From JAFGMQ01 sp036733345 (lineage in GTDB: Bacteria > Desulfobacterota > DSM-4660 > Desulfatiglandales > Desulfatiglandaceae): a stretch of DNA of 64,000 nt. The notes beneath the pieces were generated by a model that searched no databases, was not told the DNA's origin, and worked only from the letters and a program-made list of their open reading frames with translations. The stretch covers positions 24,683 to 88,682 of the forward strand of contig DAINAR010000008.1 in NCBI GenBank assembly GCA_036733345.1, in the 5' to 3' direction. The position numbers and the translations under genes are program-made. Below, one piece after another: positions 34,919 through 44,262 of this stretch (positions within the stretch are counted from its first letter, which is position 1; each line of letters starts with the position of its first letter).

Positions 34919-34920
34919 TT
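34794..34920 (+). repeat. Dispersed repeat family B, copy 1
   Basis: Nearly identical to 61756-61893. It contains three hairpins in a row: TACCCCGCAGCAAGCTACGG with its GGTA end, GCCCCAAGGGGC, and ACCAGCCTTCGGCTGGT. The copy ends with CTGGCGGATT, which abuts the TTG start of the following LD-carboxypeptidase gene. Confidence 0.85.
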
Positions 34921-35875
34921 GAAAAATGCATTAACCCTTGTATTAGGAGTAAAGGATATTAAGCAACAAACTTTCATAAAACCCGTAAGACTAAGACCTG
35001 GAGACCTCATCGGCGTTATCTCTCCTTCAAGCCCGGTAAGCAGACATAATATTCAGCTCAGCATAAAGCTTCTGGAAAACAGTGGCTTCAGGGTTCGCCT
35101 GGGACGACATGTATACGACCGTCAAGACTATTTAGCCGGAAATGATGAAGACCGTCTTGCCGACCTCCATGAAATGTTCCTTGACCCGGAGATAAAGGCA
35201 ATTTTCTGCTCCAGGGGAGGATATGGCAGCCTTAGAATACTTGACAAAATCCATTTCGATCTGATTAAGGCAAATCCAAAAATAATTGTGGGTTACAGTG
35301 ATATCACGGCCCTGTTGATTGCTATACAAAAAATGACCGGACTTATTACCTTCCATGGTCCTGTAATTGAAAAACTTGCCCATGCCCATAAAAACAACTG
35401 GGAAATTCTTACTCAACTGCTTACTTCTGATAATTATTATCAGAAAATAGAATTTTCCGAAGGCCGGATACTTTATCCCGGAAAGGCAGTCGGGCATCTG
35501 ATAGGAGGCAACCTGAGCCTGATCTCTCATCTTATTGGAACCCCCTATCTCCCTTCTTTTGAAGGTTGCCTGTTATTTCTGGAAGAAAAGGGTGAGCCCT
35601 TATACAGGATAGACCGTATGCTGACCCACCTGAAACTCAGCGGTCAGTTATCAGGACTGACAGGCATTATGGCGGGTGAATTTTACGAATGCGGAGAGAT
35701 GGATGCAATTAACCGATTATTAATGCATATAGCTAATGATTTACATATCCCGGTTGCCTCAGGCCTTCCTGTTGGTCATGGGCCCATGAATATTACTCTT
35801 CCTCTTGGCGTGAAAGCGGAGCTGGATACAAATTACATGACACTTGAAATCCAAGAAGTCTGTATGGAATCATGA
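34919..35875 (+). CDS. LD-carboxypeptidase (peptidase family S66)
   Basis: Muramoyltetrapeptide carboxypeptidase, which trims the terminal D-alanine of peptidoglycan tetrapeptides in recycling. As drawn it is 318 residues. RLRPGDLIGVISPSSPV, IFCSRGGYGSLRIL and IIVGYSDITALLIAI are typical, and the nucleophile would be S127 in the last block. VGHLIGGNLSLISHLIGTPYLP and GHGPMNITLPLG (histidine) follow. The start is doubtful: no ATG precedes the conserved N-terminus, and TTG at 34919 is formed at the end of a dispersed repeat. An internal TTAGGAG then ATT at about 34958 is an alternative. It overlaps mfd by 4 bases. Confidence 0.85.
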   Translation: MKNALTLVLGVKDIKQQTFIKPVRLRPGDLIGVISPSSPVSRHNIQLSIKLLENSGFRVRLGRHVYDRQDYLAGNDEDRLADLHEMFLDPEIKAIFCSRGGYGSLRILDKIHFDLIKANPKIIVGYSDITALLIAIQKMTGLITFHGPVIEKLAHAHKNNWEILTQLLTSDNYYQKIEFSEGRILYPGKAVGHLIGGNLSLISHLIGTPYLPSFEGCLLFLEEKGEPLYRIDRMLTHLKLSGQLSGLTGIMAGEFYECGEMDAINRLLMHIANDLHIPVASGLPVGHGPMNITLPLGVKAELDTNYMTLEIQEVCMES

Positions 35876-38800
35876 CGGATCTGATTAAACAAAGACTCGC
35901 TGAACTGAAAAACTGGATCAATAATGAAATTAATCCTGTTAACATAACAGGTCTTTCAGGCACGGCACTTCCCTACTTCTTTTCTCTCTTCCTTAAGGAT
36001 CTAAAAAAACCATGCCTCGCAATTCTACCAAGCAATAAAGAAGCAGAGCGGCTATATGATGAACTATCGTTTTTCATGTCCGGCCAAAAAGGTATGGACT
36101 TGAACGGCGCAGCACGTATATACGAATTTCCGCCTTATGATCTTACCCCCCTTACAGGTCTAAGCCCGGATATAGAAGTAGTGATTCGCCGCCTTAAATC
36201 ACTTTATGCATTGATAACAGATGAAAATCCAGTGGTCATAACATCTCTCGAAGCAATATTTTTTAAAACCTTGCCTAAAAAAGCCTTTATTAATGCTATT
36301 GACTACCTTGAAACAGGAGAAGAGCTGAACAGAGATCTTTTTATTCACAGACTTGAAGTAAATGGTTACCAGCGTACCTCTCTGGTTGAAGAAAAAGGAG
36401 CCTACTCTGTCCGTGGCGGTGTTATTGACTTCTTTTCGGCTCTTTACCCAATGCCGATCCGCCTGGAATTCTGGGGTGATCGTATCGAAGCTATACGGCT
36501 GTTTGATCCACTCAGCCAGAGGTCACAAAATTTTTTAGAGGAAATAGTAATTCTGCCTGCAGCAGAAGTTATCATGGATACAAAAAATATCGAAACGGCT
36601 CGGTCTATGGGCAGACTCCCGAACCAGCCTGAGTATGGTATTCACTTCCCCGGAGAAGAGGCCTGGCTTAATCATTTTTATCCGCACCTTGAAACTATTT
36701 TTCATTATCTTCCTGAAAAAGGGATTATTGCACTTTTTGATCAACATCGTACCGAGGCAGTATTTAAAAAAGCAAAAGACAAGTTCGAAAATGACGTAAT
36801 TAAATATCGTCAAGAGGCATCGGAAAAAAGGATACCATTCCCCGAAACTGAAGGTGTCTTTGCATCCCTTGAAGAAATAACATCAAAAAGTACAAGTCAC
36901 CAGAAACTTAACTTCAGCGAATTGGATCTTCATGGCAATAATATCGATCAGGGAATGTACATATATTTTGAAGGTCCTTTTCAGATAGATTATGACCTTG
37001 ATATGCGCCTTGTTGGCAAAGGAAAGGTATCCATAGCTCCTCTTGTGGAAAAAATATCCAGGTGGGTCTCTTCCGGGGCATCGGTTATCCTCGTTATCCG
37101 TACTGAACAGCAGGCGAACCGTTTACGGGATATACTTGAAAACTACGATGTGCGAATAGGCCTGATGGTTCCCTTCTGGACTGAAATAACTCATAAGCCA
37201 GGATTATATATATGTACAGGCCGTATTTCAAAGGGGTTTATATGGCCCGATATTGGTCTGTATGTAATAAGTGAAAACGATATTTTCGGCACAAAGAGAA
37301 CTGTCTCCGACGAAAGAAGAAAATCAAGAGGGAGTGAGCTTAACTGGTCAAATTTCAGTCAGCTCAAATCAGGTGACTTTATTGTACACGAGGAACATGG
37401 AATTGGTCGCTATATCGGGCTTGAAAAGCTTGAAATACATAAAAAAGTTAACGACTTTGTTATTATACAATACGCCGATAACGCCAAGCTCTACATACCG
37501 GCCGACCGCATAAATATTTTACAGAAATATGCAGGATCAGATGAGACAATACCGAAACTTGACAAATTAGGCGGCCTGAGCTGGAATCTTGCAAAACAAA
37601 AGGCAAAAAATTCAGTCAAAAGAATTGCCAAACAGCTGGTACAGATATATGCCCTGAGAAAATACCGCAAAGGACATGCATTTTCTCCTCCTGACCACTA
37701 TTTCAGGGAATTTGAAGCCACTTTTAAGCACGAGGAAACTTACGATCAAATTAAGACAATTGAAAATGTCCTCGACGATATGACTTCAGATCGACCAATG
37801 GACCGCCTTATATGTGGCGATGTAGGTTTTGGAAAAACCGAGGTTGCGGTCAGGGCAGCTTTCCTGGCCGTATCAGAGGGAAAACAGGCAGCCCTTCTCG
37901 TGCCTACCACAGTCCTGGCTGAACAGCATTATGAGACTTTTAAAAACAGGATGTCCCCTTACTCGATACGAATCGGGATACTCAGTCGTTTCAAAACAAA
38001 GGCTGAGCAGACAGAAATTCTGGGCAAACTTAGATCAGGGGAAATTGATATATTAATAGGAACTCACAGGATCCTGCAAAAAGATGTAAAATTCAAAGAT
38101 CTGGGCCTTTTAATTATCGACGAAGAACAGCGGTTCGGAGTTAAGCAGAAAGAGGCATTAAAAAAATATAGATCTATTATTGATGTATTGGCCATAACTG
38201 CAACTCCGGTTCCAAGGACTCTTCAGATGTCCATGACAGGAGTCAGAGACCTTAGCATCATTGAAACTCCTCCCGAAGACAGGCTGTCTATTCAGACATA
38301 TCTATCGCCTTATGATGAGTCCCTTGTTATCCGCGCTTTAACCTTTGAAATGGAAAGAGGAGGGCAGGTCTTTTTTGTCCACAACAAGGTTCAGACAATA
38401 GAAGACATGGCAGACAAACTTAGAAGTCTCGTTCCCGAGGCACGCTTTGCAGTAGCACATGGCCAGATGAAGGGAAATGAACTCGAAAACAGAATGATAC
38501 AGTTTATCAACAGGGAAATAGATGTGCTCGTTTGCACAACAATTATTGAATCCGGACTTGATATACCGTCCGCCAATACAATTATCATTAATGAGGTTGA
38601 TCGCCTTGGATTAGCACAAATATATCAATTAAGGGGCAGAGTGGGCAGATCCAAAGAAAAAGCCTATGCATACCTGCTGCTGTCAAATGAATCCACGCTT
38701 TCAAAGGATGCAGAAAAAAGGCTCAAGGCACTCATGGACTTCTCCCGTCTGGGTGCGGGTCTCCACCTTGCAATGCATGATCTTAAGATACGTGGCTCAG

Positions 38801-39354
38801 GTAATATTTTAGGGTTCGCCCAATCCGGGCACATTTCTGCAGTAGGTTATGAACTTTACCTCAAATTGATTGAACAGGCCGTTGCTGAACTAAGAGGTGA
38901 AATATGGGAGGAAGACATAATTCCTGAGATCAACTGGAACATAAATGCGTTCCTTCCTGAAGATTATGTAATAGATACAGATGTCCGTCTGAATCTATAC
39001 CGCAGGCTTTCGGGTATAAGTGATAAAAGAGATTTATCTGCCATAAAAGAAGAGATTCATGATCGTTTCGGCCCCGCTCCGATTGAGGCAGAAAATCTTC
39101 TTGCTTCGATATCTATCCGGCTGTTACTGAAAAAAGCAGGGATTAATAAGCTTGAAGTCGGACACAAAGGAATTACCATGACTTTTGCACATTCAACTAA
39201 CGTTGATACTGAAAAAATAGTCCGGATTGTGGAAAAAAAGCCTCATAGATTTAGATTATTACCCCAGAATAAAATAACAGTTAATATTCGCCTGCCATCG
39301 CCGCCCGAATGTTTCGAAAGGATTGAAAAAATCATTGAAGATTTTTTTTCATAG
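35872..39354 (+). CDS. mfd: Transcription-repair coupling factor
   Basis: Mfd removes stalled RNA polymerase from damaged DNA and recruits UvrA. The 1160-residue protein has the UvrB-like N-terminal module (SNKEAERLYDELSFFM, YEFPPYDLTPLTGLSPD), then the polymerase-interaction domain (LKSGDFIVHEEHGIGRYIGLEKL) near residue 500. The RecG-like translocase follows, with Walker A GDVGFGKTEVAVRAAF near 650, DEEQRFGVKQKEALK and TATPVPRTLQMSMTG. LAQIYQLRGRVGRSKEKAYAYLL and the C-terminal TRCF domain complete it. It overlaps the LD-carboxypeptidase gene by an ATGA. With uvrB and the UvrD-type helicase, this window carries several nucleotide excision repair genes, though not clustered. Confidence 0.96.
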   Translation: MTDLIKQRLAELKNWINNEINPVNITGLSGTALPYFFSLFLKDLKKPCLAILPSNKEAERLYDELSFFMSGQKGMDLNGAARIYEFPPYDLTPLTGLSPDIEVVIRRLKSLYALITDENPVVITSLEAIFFKTLPKKAFINAIDYLETGEELNRDLFIHRLEVNGYQRTSLVEEKGAYSVRGGVIDFFSALYPMPIRLEFWGDRIEAIRLFDPLSQRSQNFLEEIVILPAAEVIMDTKNIETARSMGRLPNQPEYGIHFPGEEAWLNHFYPHLETIFHYLPEKGIIALFDQHRTEAVFKKAKDKFENDVIKYRQEASEKRIPFPETEGVFASLEEITSKSTSHQKLNFSELDLHGNNIDQGMYIYFEGPFQIDYDLDMRLVGKGKVSIAPLVEKISRWVSSGASVILVIRTEQQANRLRDILENYDVRIGLMVPFWTEITHKPGLYICTGRISKGFIWPDIGLYVISENDIFGTKRTVSDERRKSRGSELNWSNFSQLKSGDFIVHEEHGIGRYIGLEKLEIHKKVNDFVIIQYADNAKLYIPADRINILQKYAGSDETIPKLDKLGGLSWNLAKQKAKNSVKRIAKQLVQIYALRKYRKGHAFSPPDHYFREFEATFKHEETYDQIKTIENVLDDMTSDRPMDRLICGDVGFGKTEVAVRAAFLAVSEGKQAALLVPTTVLAEQHYETFKNRMSPYSIRIGILSRFKTKAEQTEILGKLRSGEIDILIGTHRILQKDVKFKDLGLLIIDEEQRFGVKQKEALKKYRSIIDVLAITATPVPRTLQMSMTGVRDLSIIETPPEDRLSIQTYLSPYDESLVIRALTFEMERGGQVFFVHNKVQTIEDMADKLRSLVPEARFAVAHGQMKGNELENRMIQFINREIDVLVCTTIIESGLDIPSANTIIINEVDRLGLAQIYQLRGRVGRSKEKAYAYLLLSNESTLSKDAEKRLKALMDFSRLGAGLHLAMHDLKIRGSGNILGFAQSGHISAVGYELYLKLIEQAVAELRGEIWEEDIIPEINWNINAFLPEDYVIDTDVRLNLYRRLSGISDKRDLSAIKEEIHDRFGPAPIEAENLLASISIRLLLKKAGINKLEVGHKGITMTFAHSTNVDTEKIVRIVEKKPHRFRLLPQNKITVNIRLPSPPECFERIEKIIEDFFS

Positions 39355-39556
39355 AATCTAATTACCAATAAAACCGGGCCAATCTTTATAAATAGCTGTG
39401 AAATATTAGCTTACTCAAGCTGCAGATACTGCATGCCAGTCTTAGATGCAGATTAAGCCATGCTGGGGAAACAAAGTTTTAAAAAAGATATTTGCATTTT
39501 ATTATAATGATGTTAATCTAAATATTTTTAATTTACATTTTATCTGATTTTTTAAT

Positions 39557-40522
39557 ATGATCTTTAGCAGATGTTTAATTTCATTAATGGGTTTTCACCT
39601 TCTTGCATGCTGCTTTCTGATAAGCATTGCAACGTTTGGCTGCCTGAAGTTTGAACAGACGAACAAAATGGCAGTCATTACTGTTGGAACAAGGGCTGTC
39701 ACATCTGAAGAACTGAAAAAAGATATTGAATTCATAAGCGCTTTAACAAATTTTCGTTCAATTCAGAATAATGAAATAAAATCTCAACTAATAGAACATA
39801 TAATTAATCACTATCTGATTCTGGAATACGGAAAAAACCAGGGAATTTCGATAAATGAAAATGATATGCAACTTGCGGTCAGTGAATTTAAGCGTGAATA
39901 CACTGAGGAGTCTTTTCAGGATGCTTTGCTTCGAGGATATGTGAACTATGATCAATGGCATGAAAGGCTTAAGGAACAGTTGCTTGTAAAAAAAATTATC
40001 AAAAGTGTTATTGATACTATTCCTTCTCCCAGTTACCAGGTAATTAAGGAATATTTTGAGGCTAACACTGATCAATTCAGATCTCCCAGAATGGTAAAAT
40101 TCAGACAAATCGTCACAATGACAGAAGAGGAGGCGTCGGACATTCTGAAAAGATTGCAGAATGGTGAAAATATGAGTGACCTCGCGTTAGAATATTCAAC
40201 AACGCCGGAAGCGGAGAAAGGGGGAGAAGTAGGCTGGGTAGCATTCAGCGACCTCGAGGAATCAATGGAAGAAATCCTATCCTCTCTGCCTGAAGGAAAA
40301 ATTAGCCCTGTTAAAAAAACTCCTTACGGATATCATATTTTTGAAGTCCTTTCGGTAAAAGAAGAAGGTATTAAAGATCTGACGGAAGTGGTTAAAGAAA
40401 TAGAATCAAAACTTTTAAATGAACAGTGTGAAATATTTTTGCAAAAATGGTTAAAAGAACTTCGATCTCAATTCACAGTTAAAATCAACCAGGAGATGCT
40501 GGCAAAACTGAAGATGTCATGA
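39557..40522 (+). CDS. Periplasmic peptidyl-prolyl cis-trans isomerase (SurA/PpiC type)
   Basis: A 321-residue exported foldase. The N-terminus (LISLMGFHLLACCFLISIATFGC) is a signal peptide ending at a cysteine; the lipobox is imperfect, so a lipoprotein is possible. A SurA-like helical chaperone domain covers about residues 45-170. A parvulin (PpiC) domain follows at about 175-275: RSPRMVKFRQIV, DLALEYSTTPEAEKGGEVGWVAFSDL, and GKISPVKKTPYGYHIFEVL. It would assist outer-membrane protein folding. A second protein of similar layout follows after a repeat-filled gap. No clear ribosome site precedes the ATG at 39557. Confidence 0.87.
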   Translation: MIFSRCLISLMGFHLLACCFLISIATFGCLKFEQTNKMAVITVGTRAVTSEELKKDIEFISALTNFRSIQNNEIKSQLIEHIINHYLILEYGKNQGISINENDMQLAVSEFKREYTEESFQDALLRGYVNYDQWHERLKEQLLVKKIIKSVIDTIPSPSYQVIKEYFEANTDQFRSPRMVKFRQIVTMTEEEASDILKRLQNGENMSDLALEYSTTPEAEKGGEVGWVAFSDLEESMEEILSSLPEGKISPVKKTPYGYHIFEVLSVKEEGIKDLTEVVKEIESKLLNEQCEIFLQKWLKELRSQFTVKINQEMLAKLKMS

Positions 40523-40627
40523 TTTTAAATATCCCAGGTAATATCAAGGTTTTGTGGAAAACAATTAATAGAAATGGCTTAAAAGAACAAGTTGAAACTT
40601 GAAATCATGTATATATTTTTCTCCTCG

Positions 40628-40853
40628 GAGACTGTGTCATAATTTTTTAAATTACACAAAGATGATGAACTCACAAAAAGTCATAAATTGCTTTTTTTCG
40701 TCACCCCGGCGAAGAGTTAGTATCGTAATTGGAGAAAATGCCAAAAAACGTCATGCCGGCGAAAGCCGGCATCCAGACCACATTAAAAACACTGGATTCC
40801 GTGTCCCGCTCCGCTTGCACGGAATGACGAAAATGGAATTATGACACAGTCTC
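40628..40853. mobile_element. MITE-like element with 17-bp perfect terminal inverted repeats (family A)
   Basis: The 226-base element starts with GAGACTGTGTCATAATT (40628-40644) and ends with the exact complement AATTATGACACAGTCTC (40837-40853). Inside are hairpins ATGCCGGC-GAAA-GCCGGCAT and ATTCCGTG...CACGGAAT. It has no coding capacity, and no flanking target duplication is obvious. Its ends occur singly at about 24373 and 57692. Confidence 0.6.
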
Positions 40854-40889
40854 GAAAGCCAGGGGCCAGTAATTTCATACACTTATAGA

Positions 40890-40966
40890 TTACGGCTGGG
40901 GTTTATCCCGCACTTGATGCGGGACCGGAATGACGATCGTTTGACTTTTTACGAGTCTTTCAAAGA
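40890..40966 (+). repeat. Dispersed repeat family A, right half
   Basis: TATCCCGCACTTGATGCGGG and ACCGGAATGACGA, then GACTTTTTACGAG, match the right half of the copies at about 57738-57790 and, more weakly, 24758-24785. CCCGCACTTGATGCGGG is a hairpin. Confidence 0.7.
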
Positions 40967-41029
40967 TATGTTATATAAAATTTTCAGAAATTTTTGGATG
41001 TACTTGAATCTCAAACAGGAGCTATCAGA

Positions 41030-42004
41030 ATGAGGTCATTAAAACTTTCCATTGTGTTTATAATAATTACCATTGCATGTCTATTATGCGAGTTATCGGC
41101 TTTTGCTGAAATCTGCAATAGGATCGTAGCAATTGTAAATGACGATATGGTCACACTCTATGAGCTAAACAGCAAGATTAGCGAAATTACCGGCATAGAT
41201 CCCTCTGAACTTCAACACCGTAATGAACGAATGTATATTGAAACTCGCCAAAAAGCACTTGATTTATTGATTGATCAAAAGCTTACCGAAAAAAAAATCA
41301 GGGAGCTGGGAATAAAGGCAGATAAAGAGCAAGTAGATGCTGCTATTGAAAAAATCAAAAGAGAAAATCTTATGACGAATGAAGATTTGATAGACAACCT
41401 TAAAAAACAGGGGCTAACCTATGAGTCTTTAAAAGAAAACATAAAAAATGATATTGAGAGGATGCAATTGATTAACCTTGAAGTTAAATCAAAAATAATC
41501 ATTAAAGAGGAAGATATCAAACAGTACTACACAGAGAATAAAAAAGACTTCGAAAGTGAAGAAATGGTTCATCTTGCTGCTATCATTTTAAAAAGAGAAA
41601 ATCCATCAGATCAAAATGAGACCGACGCTCTTTACAATAAACTTATTGAAATCCTTTTAAAAATTAGAAATGGCGAAGACTTCGGTAAATTAGCCATGGA
41701 ATTTACTGAAGGTGCAGGAAATGAAGAAGGTGGCGATCTTGGATTTTTCAAAACAGCCCAGCTCGATCCTCAGCTAATAAAAATCCTTGAAAAGATGGAG
41801 AATGAAGATGTGACAGACCCGATAATATGGCCCTCCGCAATACAAATCATCAAGCTTCTGGATAGAAAGAAAAAAGAAGTTAAACCAATCGAGGAGGTCA
41901 GGGAAAAAATTTATGACATACTTTACCGGGAAGAAGTCAATAAAAGATACTCAGCATGGATTGAGGAACTGAGAGAAAATTCTTTTACAAAAATAATATT
42001 TTAA
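41030..42004 (+). CDS. SurA-like chaperone/peptidyl-prolyl isomerase
   Basis: A 324-residue exported protein. The start is ATG 41030, with AGGAG 8 bases upstream; an upstream ATG at 40994 would lengthen it by 12 residues ahead of a clear signal peptide (MRSLKLSIVFIIITIACLLCELSAFAEI). ICNRIVAIVNDDMVTLYEL is the SurA N-terminal signature (residues 30-48). A single parvulin domain (EEMVHLAAIILKRE, GEDFGKLAMEFTEGAGNEEGGDLGFFKTAQL, VTDPIIWPSAIQIIKLLDR) occupies about 185-285; several catalytic positions look altered, so it may act mainly as a chaperone. It is followed after 16 bases by the RodZ-like gene. Confidence 0.87.
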   Translation: MRSLKLSIVFIIITIACLLCELSAFAEICNRIVAIVNDDMVTLYELNSKISEITGIDPSELQHRNERMYIETRQKALDLLIDQKLTEKKIRELGIKADKEQVDAAIEKIKRENLMTNEDLIDNLKKQGLTYESLKENIKNDIERMQLINLEVKSKIIIKEEDIKQYYTENKKDFESEEMVHLAAIILKRENPSDQNETDALYNKLIEILLKIRNGEDFGKLAMEFTEGAGNEEGGDLGFFKTAQLDPQLIKILEKMENEDVTDPIIWPSAIQIIKLLDRKKKEVKPIEEVREKIYDILYREEVNKRYSAWIEELRENSFTKIIF

Positions 42005-42020
42005 ACTCCAGTTTTAAAAA

Positions 42021-42956
42021 ATGAAGGAAAAGGGATATAATCAGAACATTATCCAGGATGGAGAAAAAGAAAATCCTGTTAAAAGTGGATTAGGCCTCTT
42101 TTTGAGAAATGAAAGGATCAAGGCGGGACTTGATTATAAACATATATTCAATATTACAAGGCTCCAGCCACATATACTTAATGCCCTTGAAGATGAAGAT
42201 TGGGATAATCTGCCTTCACCTGTCCTGGTAAAAGGATTTATACGCACCTATGCAAAAACCATTGGCTTGGATGAGACAAAGGCTTTGAATCTTTATGAGG
42301 ACTACTTCAAATCCCAACATTCAGAACCTCCGAAATCCTTGAAGCAGGTAAAAAATAAAATGTGGCTGCCCGCAGCAGTTACAATTTCGTTCCTTACTGT
42401 TATATGTGTTTATTATGTGTGGGCCGGATATCCATTTCATCAAGTACCTTTTAGTAATATAGTGATTAATAAAGAACTTATTGATGATCCGGGAAATATT
42501 CACAAACCGGATGAAGAGCTTAGTACCAAAAATAATAAAATCGAACTTTCAACAAATCAAATAGATCAAATTCCAGATGTTTTTGATATAGATAGCCATA
42601 CTCTGCCTTTGGAAGATCAGGATATGGCTGAAGTTTTTCCCGAAGAAAAAATTCTTGCCGCTGATGCTACAGGCGCAAGTGAATTCTCAGCGCCGGAACT
42701 TACTTTACGGGCAAACATTATTGAAGAAACCTGGTTAAATATAATTATAGATGATAAAGACCCAATGGAATATATCTTTCAACCTGGAAGCAGCCATGAA
42801 TGGAAGGCAAATAGAGGCTTCAAATTGCATATTGGCAATGCAGGTGGCATAAATTTTAATATTAACGGCAGCAGGATAGAAACTCTGGGAAAAACTGGAC
42901 AGGTAATCAGGATTGTCCTTCCCGAAAACTACAAAATAAGGAGCCCTCAAAATTAA
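42021..42956 (+). CDS. RodZ-like helix-turn-helix membrane protein (DUF4115)
   Basis: A 311-residue bitopic protein. The N-terminal HTH_25 domain (GLFLRNERIKAGLDYKHIFNITRLQPHILNALED, then LPSPVLVKGFIRTYAKTIGLDE) covers about residues 23-95. It resembles the MreB-binding domain of RodZ. A single membrane segment (WLPAAVTISFLTVICVYYVW) lies at about 115-134. A long acidic linker leads to a periplasmic DUF4115 beta domain (LTLRANIIEETWLNIIIDDKDPMEYIF to the end). RodZ links the cell-shape cytoskeleton to the envelope; mreB is not in the window. The gene lies one base before tyrS. Confidence 0.88.
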   Translation: MKEKGYNQNIIQDGEKENPVKSGLGLFLRNERIKAGLDYKHIFNITRLQPHILNALEDEDWDNLPSPVLVKGFIRTYAKTIGLDETKALNLYEDYFKSQHSEPPKSLKQVKNKMWLPAAVTISFLTVICVYYVWAGYPFHQVPFSNIVINKELIDDPGNIHKPDEELSTKNNKIELSTNQIDQIPDVFDIDSHTLPLEDQDMAEVFPEEKILAADATGASEFSAPELTLRANIIEETWLNIIIDDKDPMEYIFQPGSSHEWKANRGFKLHIGNAGGINFNINGSRIETLGKTGQVIRIVLPENYKIRSPQN

Positions 42957-42957
42957 T

Positions 42958-44187
42958 ATGGAAAATGTTTTTGATACTTTTGAAGCAAGAGGTTTTATAG
43001 AACAGACAACCGATCCAGAAGGTGTGCGCAATTTGCTTAGCAAACCTGCAACCTGTTATATTGGCTTTGACCCCACAGCAAAAAGCCTGCATGTTGGAAG
43101 TCTACTTCCGATTATGTCCTTGATGCATATGCAAATGGCCGGTCACAGGCCTATTGCAGTCGTCGGTGGCGGCACAGGGATGGTCGGAGATCCAAGCGGA
43201 AAAACAGAACTTCGACCTGTAATGACTAGAGAAAAGATTAATGAAAATGCAGAAGCCTTGAAAAAGCAACTCTCCCGGTTTATAGATTTCACCGATGAAA
43301 AAGCTGTTATGGTGAACAATGCCGACTGGCTCACCAAACTTAATTATATTGAATTTCTAAGGGACATTGGACGCCACTTCAGTGTTAACAGGATGCTGGC
43401 GGCAGAGAGCTATAAGGTAAGACTCGAAACAGGTCTTAATTTTATAGAGTTCAATTATATGCTCCTGCAGGCATATGACTTCTGGTATCTGTTCAAGCAC
43501 TACGACTGCCGCCTTCAGATGGGTGGAAATGACCAGTGGGGAAATATCCTCGCAGGGGCTGACCTTACAAGACGTCTGGAAGGCGAGATTATACACGCCC
43601 TTACATTCCCGCTATTGACAACTTCTTCCGGCATCAAGATGGGTAAGACACATGAAGGAACAGTCTGGCTTGATGCGGAGCTTACCTCACCCTATGACTA
43701 TTATCAGTACTGGATTAACCAGAATGACAATGATATTCCTCGTTTTCTTTCGCTGTTCACACTATTGCCTTTGGAAGAAGTGTGGAAATTAGGAGAGCTT
43801 AAGGGTTCCGATATCAGAGAGGCAAAGGAGGTTCTGGCCTATGAAGCAACAAAATTGTGCCATGGGCAAAAAGAAGCGGAACACGCCCGGAAAGCTTCCA
43901 GGCAATTATTTGGTCAGGATATTTCGGCGACCTCAAGCTCTGCTCCGCAGTATGCTATTGCTTCAGTTGAGCTTGAAAAAGGAATTCCGGCCTACATGCT
44001 TTTTGAAAAATGTGGTCTGTGCAAAACAAGGGGTGAGGCACGTCGCCTTCTTTCACAGGGGGGTGGATACCTCAATGACAAAAGGATCGAGGACTTCGAC
44101 CAGAAAATAGACTTAAATAATCTAGTCAATAATACACTTTTGATAAGAGCAGGGAAAAAGAAATATATGAGAATTACCTTATTATAG
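42958..44187 (+). CDS. tyrS: Tyrosyl-tRNA synthetase
   Basis: TyrS charges tRNA-Tyr. The 409-residue class I enzyme has IGFDPTAKSLHVGSLLPIM at about residues 36-54, where HVGS is the HIGH-type motif. QMGGNDQWGNILAG contributes to tyrosine and tRNA binding. GIKMGKTHEGTVWLD near 225 contains the KMGK form of the KMSKS loop. A C-terminal S4 RNA-binding domain is present (CGLCKTRGEARRLLSQGGGYLN). It starts one base after the RodZ-like stop codon, so the two genes are one transcript; sigma-32 follows after 75 bases. Confidence 0.96.
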   Translation: MENVFDTFEARGFIEQTTDPEGVRNLLSKPATCYIGFDPTAKSLHVGSLLPIMSLMHMQMAGHRPIAVVGGGTGMVGDPSGKTELRPVMTREKINENAEALKKQLSRFIDFTDEKAVMVNNADWLTKLNYIEFLRDIGRHFSVNRMLAAESYKVRLETGLNFIEFNYMLLQAYDFWYLFKHYDCRLQMGGNDQWGNILAGADLTRRLEGEIIHALTFPLLTTSSGIKMGKTHEGTVWLDAELTSPYDYYQYWINQNDNDIPRFLSLFTLLPLEEVWKLGELKGSDIREAKEVLAYEATKLCHGQKEAEHARKASRQLFGQDISATSSSAPQYAIASVELEKGIPAYMLFEKCGLCKTRGEARRLLSQGGGYLNDKRIEDFDQKIDLNNLVNNTLLIRAGKKKYMRITLL

Positions 44188-44262
44188 GATCTGTAACCTG
44201 GATCGTTAATTTGCTTGAATACCTGCTGGCAGGTTTGAACATCAACAGATTTAGCATTTGCA

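Larger units (their letters stand above)
40523..41029. other. Repeat-filled intergenic stretch between the two foldase genes
   Basis: No gene is seen. It holds the inverted-repeat-bounded element (40628-40853) and a second repeat half (about 40890-40966), both listed separately. The ribosome site of the next gene lies at its end. Confidence 0.7.
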
